From NCBI GenBank assembly GCA_964017235.1, contig OZ024935.1, forward strand, positions 88,503,052 to 88,567,051: a stretch of DNA of 64,000 bases. The letters run 5' to 3'. The position numbers and the translations under genes are program-made. Each line of letters begins with the position of its first letter. Positions within the stretch are counted from its first letter, which is position 1. A model generated the notes under the pieces. The model searched no databases, was not told the DNA's origin, and saw only the letters and a program-made list of their open reading frames with translations. The DNA is from Sabellastarte sp. h YS-2021. Taxonomy: Eukaryota > Annelida > Polychaeta > Sabellida > Sabellidae. Positions 62,089 through 64,000 of the stretch are shown here, piece by piece.

Positions 62089-63650
62089 ACTAGAAATAGG
62101 ACGCCCTGTTGCTTGTAGCTGCGACATATGAATAGAAACAGGATAGCATAGAAGAACACACATTATCATGTGTAATGTCCACCCTATCAACCTTTTGTTA
62201 AGAAGATAGAAGCAAATTCCTGTTTTTCTATTTTTGGCAAAAATTCGAAAATTCGAAATGGTCGCCATTTTTGGGAAAAGGAAAATTTTTTGAAAATTGC
62301 CAAGAGTACATTTCTTAGATACCCTATGGGTCGAAAATTTCAACGAAATAACTCTATTTTGCACGGTTAAGGCCAGTTTGTGTTTTTCCATTTTTGGCAA
62401 AAATTCGAAAATTCAAAATGGCCGCCATATGTGGGGAGGGGAAAATTTTTGGAAAATTGCAAAGAGTACATTTCTTAGATACCCTTTGGGTCGAAAATTT
62501 CGCCGAAATCGCTCTATCTCACACGGTTAAGGAGATAGAAGCAAATTTGTGTTTTGCCATTTTTGGTAAAAATTCGAAAATTCAAAATGGCCGCCATTTT
62601 TGGGGAGGGGAAAATTTTTTGAAAATTGCAAAGATTACATTCCTTAGATACCCTGTGGGTCGAAAATTTCGACGAAATCGCTCTATCTCGCATGGTTAAG
62701 GAGATAGAAGCAAATTTGTGTTTTGCCATTTTTGGCAAAAATTCGAAAATTCAAAATGGCCGCCATTTTTGGGGAGGGGAAAATTTTTGGAAAATTGGAA
62801 AGATTACATTCCTTAGATACCCTGTGGGTCGAAAATTTCGACGAAATCGCTCTATCTCGCACGGTTAAGGAGATAGAAGCAAATTTGTGTTTTGCCATTT
62901 TTGGCAAAAATTCGAAAATTCAAAATGGCCACCATTTTTGGGGAGGGGAAAATTTTTGGAAAATTGCAAAGAGTACATTCCTTAGATACCCTGTGAGTCA
63001 AAAATTCTGTCCAAATCGCTCTATCTCTAACGGTTTCTGAGATATTAAGATTTTTTCGTTTTTTGCAAAAATTCAAGATGGCCGCCAAAAGTGGCGAAAA
63101 TTGAAAATTTTCAATTTTGTACAGAATACTCTTCTACTACCCTGTGAGTCAAAAATTCTGTCGAAATCGCTCTATCTCTTACGGTTTCTGAGATATTAGC
63201 AAATTACTCAAAAGTAGTACTGAAAATACACAATGAAGTACCTAAATGGCTATTACTCATGTACTGACAAAGCTATCAGTCCCAAATGCAATACCAAGCG
63301 AGCTATGGACATAACAATCTTGTATTCAAAATTGTAGTAAAATATCTTTAATTATTTTGGCTTAAATGCACGGAAACCAATGGGTACTGAAAATAGCTGT
63401 ACTTAAGTATTACTCAGTAAGCAAAAGAGGTACAACAGCCAAAAGCAATCCCAAGCAAGCTACTGACCCAATAAGCCTGCATACCAAATTTGGTGACAAT
63501 AGCTCTAATACTTTTCCTTTAACTGAGCGGAAACCATGCGTGACGCCGGACATCGGACGCCGGACGCCGGACATCGGACGCCGGACATCGGACGGCGGAA
63601 AAAGCAAAAAAAATATATCCACCCCCCAGGGGGGTAGACATAATGAGTTG
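62089..63650 (+). mobile_element. pearl-type element with 169-bp repeats
   Basis: Starts ACTAGAAATAGGACGCCCTG, the same ACTAGA as the AAGCGTCC family. About five 169-bp units (62230-63060) follow: AAATGGCCGCCATTTTTGG near 62418, 62587, 62756 and 62925. A less repetitive part leads to a block of GACGCCGGACATCG words (63541-63597) and a 3' hairpin ACCCCCC-A-GGGGGGT at 63621-63635. Overlapping frames on both strands arise because units read as the same short words and are not genes. The palindromic GGTGACCTT...AAGGTCACC near 63688-63710 may be another end. Confidence 0.6.
63541..63597 (+). repeat. CG-rich short repeat (GACGCCGGACATCG)
   Basis: CGGACGCC and CGGACATC alternate about six times. 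It is the counterpart of the CG-rich blocks that precede 3' hairpins in the other families. Confidence 0.75.
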
Positions 63651-63869
63651 CCCAATGTTGTTTATGTACGATTATTTGGTATAGTTAAGGTGACCTTAAG
63701 GTCAAGGTCACCCTAGGGCAACTATTTTTATGTAGATGTAGATTTATGTGTGTAATCAACTAACTATACTAATTTTTAAAAAATAAAATAATTTTATTCC
63801 GCAAAAGCGGAGTTGTTAATCTCAAAGGTCTACCAACTCTCATCTTTGATCTCCTCCATCTTGGTTTAT

Positions 63870-64000
63870 TATATCCCCAGACGAAAGTCGGGGATATATT
63901 GGATTCAGGTCCGTCGCGCCGCCGCCGCCGCCGCCGCCGCCGCCGTAGAAATTTCCTTGTGGACGCGATAACTCAAAAACAAATTAATATTTTTTTTTCA
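63870..64000 (-). mobile_element. TATCCCC-hairpin element, inverted copy running off the window
   Basis: The sequence is the reverse complement of about 37715-37840: hairpin TATATCCCC...GGGGATATA (63870-63898), then GGATTCAGGTCCGTCGCG, a GCC repeat (63914-63946, longer than in the other copy), then AAATTTCCTTGTGGACGCG. So this is the 3' end of a second, minus-oriented copy. The rest lies beyond the window. Confidence 0.8.

Noticed and set aside
62297-63088. Overlapping 74-105-codon frames on both strands
   Set aside because: All are readings of the 169-bp tandem unit.

Overview
The window looks like nuclear DNA of a marine invertebrate, most likely a bivalve mollusc. It is AT-rich and mostly non-coding, and almost all recognisable protein sequence belongs to mobile or virus-derived elements: a Polinton/adintovirus-like cluster, CR1/L2-type LINEs, a Penelope-like element, DIRS tyrosine-recombinase retrotransposons and a Mutator-like foldback. 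There are also many hairpin-ended non-autonomous elements packed with ~130-350 bp tandem repeats, the organisation known from bivalve 'pearl' elements and Helentron-associated elements. The species assignment is inference; no ordinary host gene was identified with confidence.

Layout. 0.2-1.0 kb: MITE-like element. 2.2-2.6 kb: small membrane-protein ORF. 2.7-5.1 kb: decayed LINE. 6.9-16.1 kb: endogenous virus-like cluster with a capsid-family protein cut at its N-terminus by satellite DNA, an adenain-like protease, and on the opposite strand a 1596-residue DNA polymerase B with N-terminal zinc fingers, an OTU-like region and a C-terminal NADAR domain, preceded by one or two small ORFs. 16.1-18.2 kb: tRNA-derived SINE candidate and a repeat-rich element. 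18.2-24.5 kb: Penelope-like element split inside RT motif A by an intact 3.8 kb LINE. 24.6-31.9 kb: repeat-rich elements. 32.1-33.6 kb: two exons of an unrecognised spliced gene. 33.6-39.1 kb: three more repeat-rich elements. 39.1-40.8 kb: DIRS remnant. 42.8-43.6 kb: foldback element with a 9-bp target duplication. 44.6-61.6 kb: a DIRS element (gag, pol with RT and RNase H, tyrosine recombinase) broken up by three hairpin-ended elements of 4.9, 2.0 and 5.0 kb. 62.1-64.0 kb: further repeat-rich elements.

The strongest leads are: (1) the polymerase-NADAR fusion, because NADAR enzymes remove ADP-ribose from guanine bases and clams are known to make pierisin-type guanine ADP-ribosyltransferases; (2) a common architecture in at least three hairpin families (5' hairpin, core motif, tandem repeats, CG-rich block, 3' hairpin built on the same core motif), with paired base changes in the 5' hairpin stem; (3) satellites dense in nuclear-receptor half-sites; (4) a correctly phased A-AAA-AAC slippery heptamer touching the DIRS gag stop codon.

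Limits: everything was read by eye without database or alignment tools. Repeat periods come from spacing between recurring words, and element ends without a visible hairpin or duplication are approximate.
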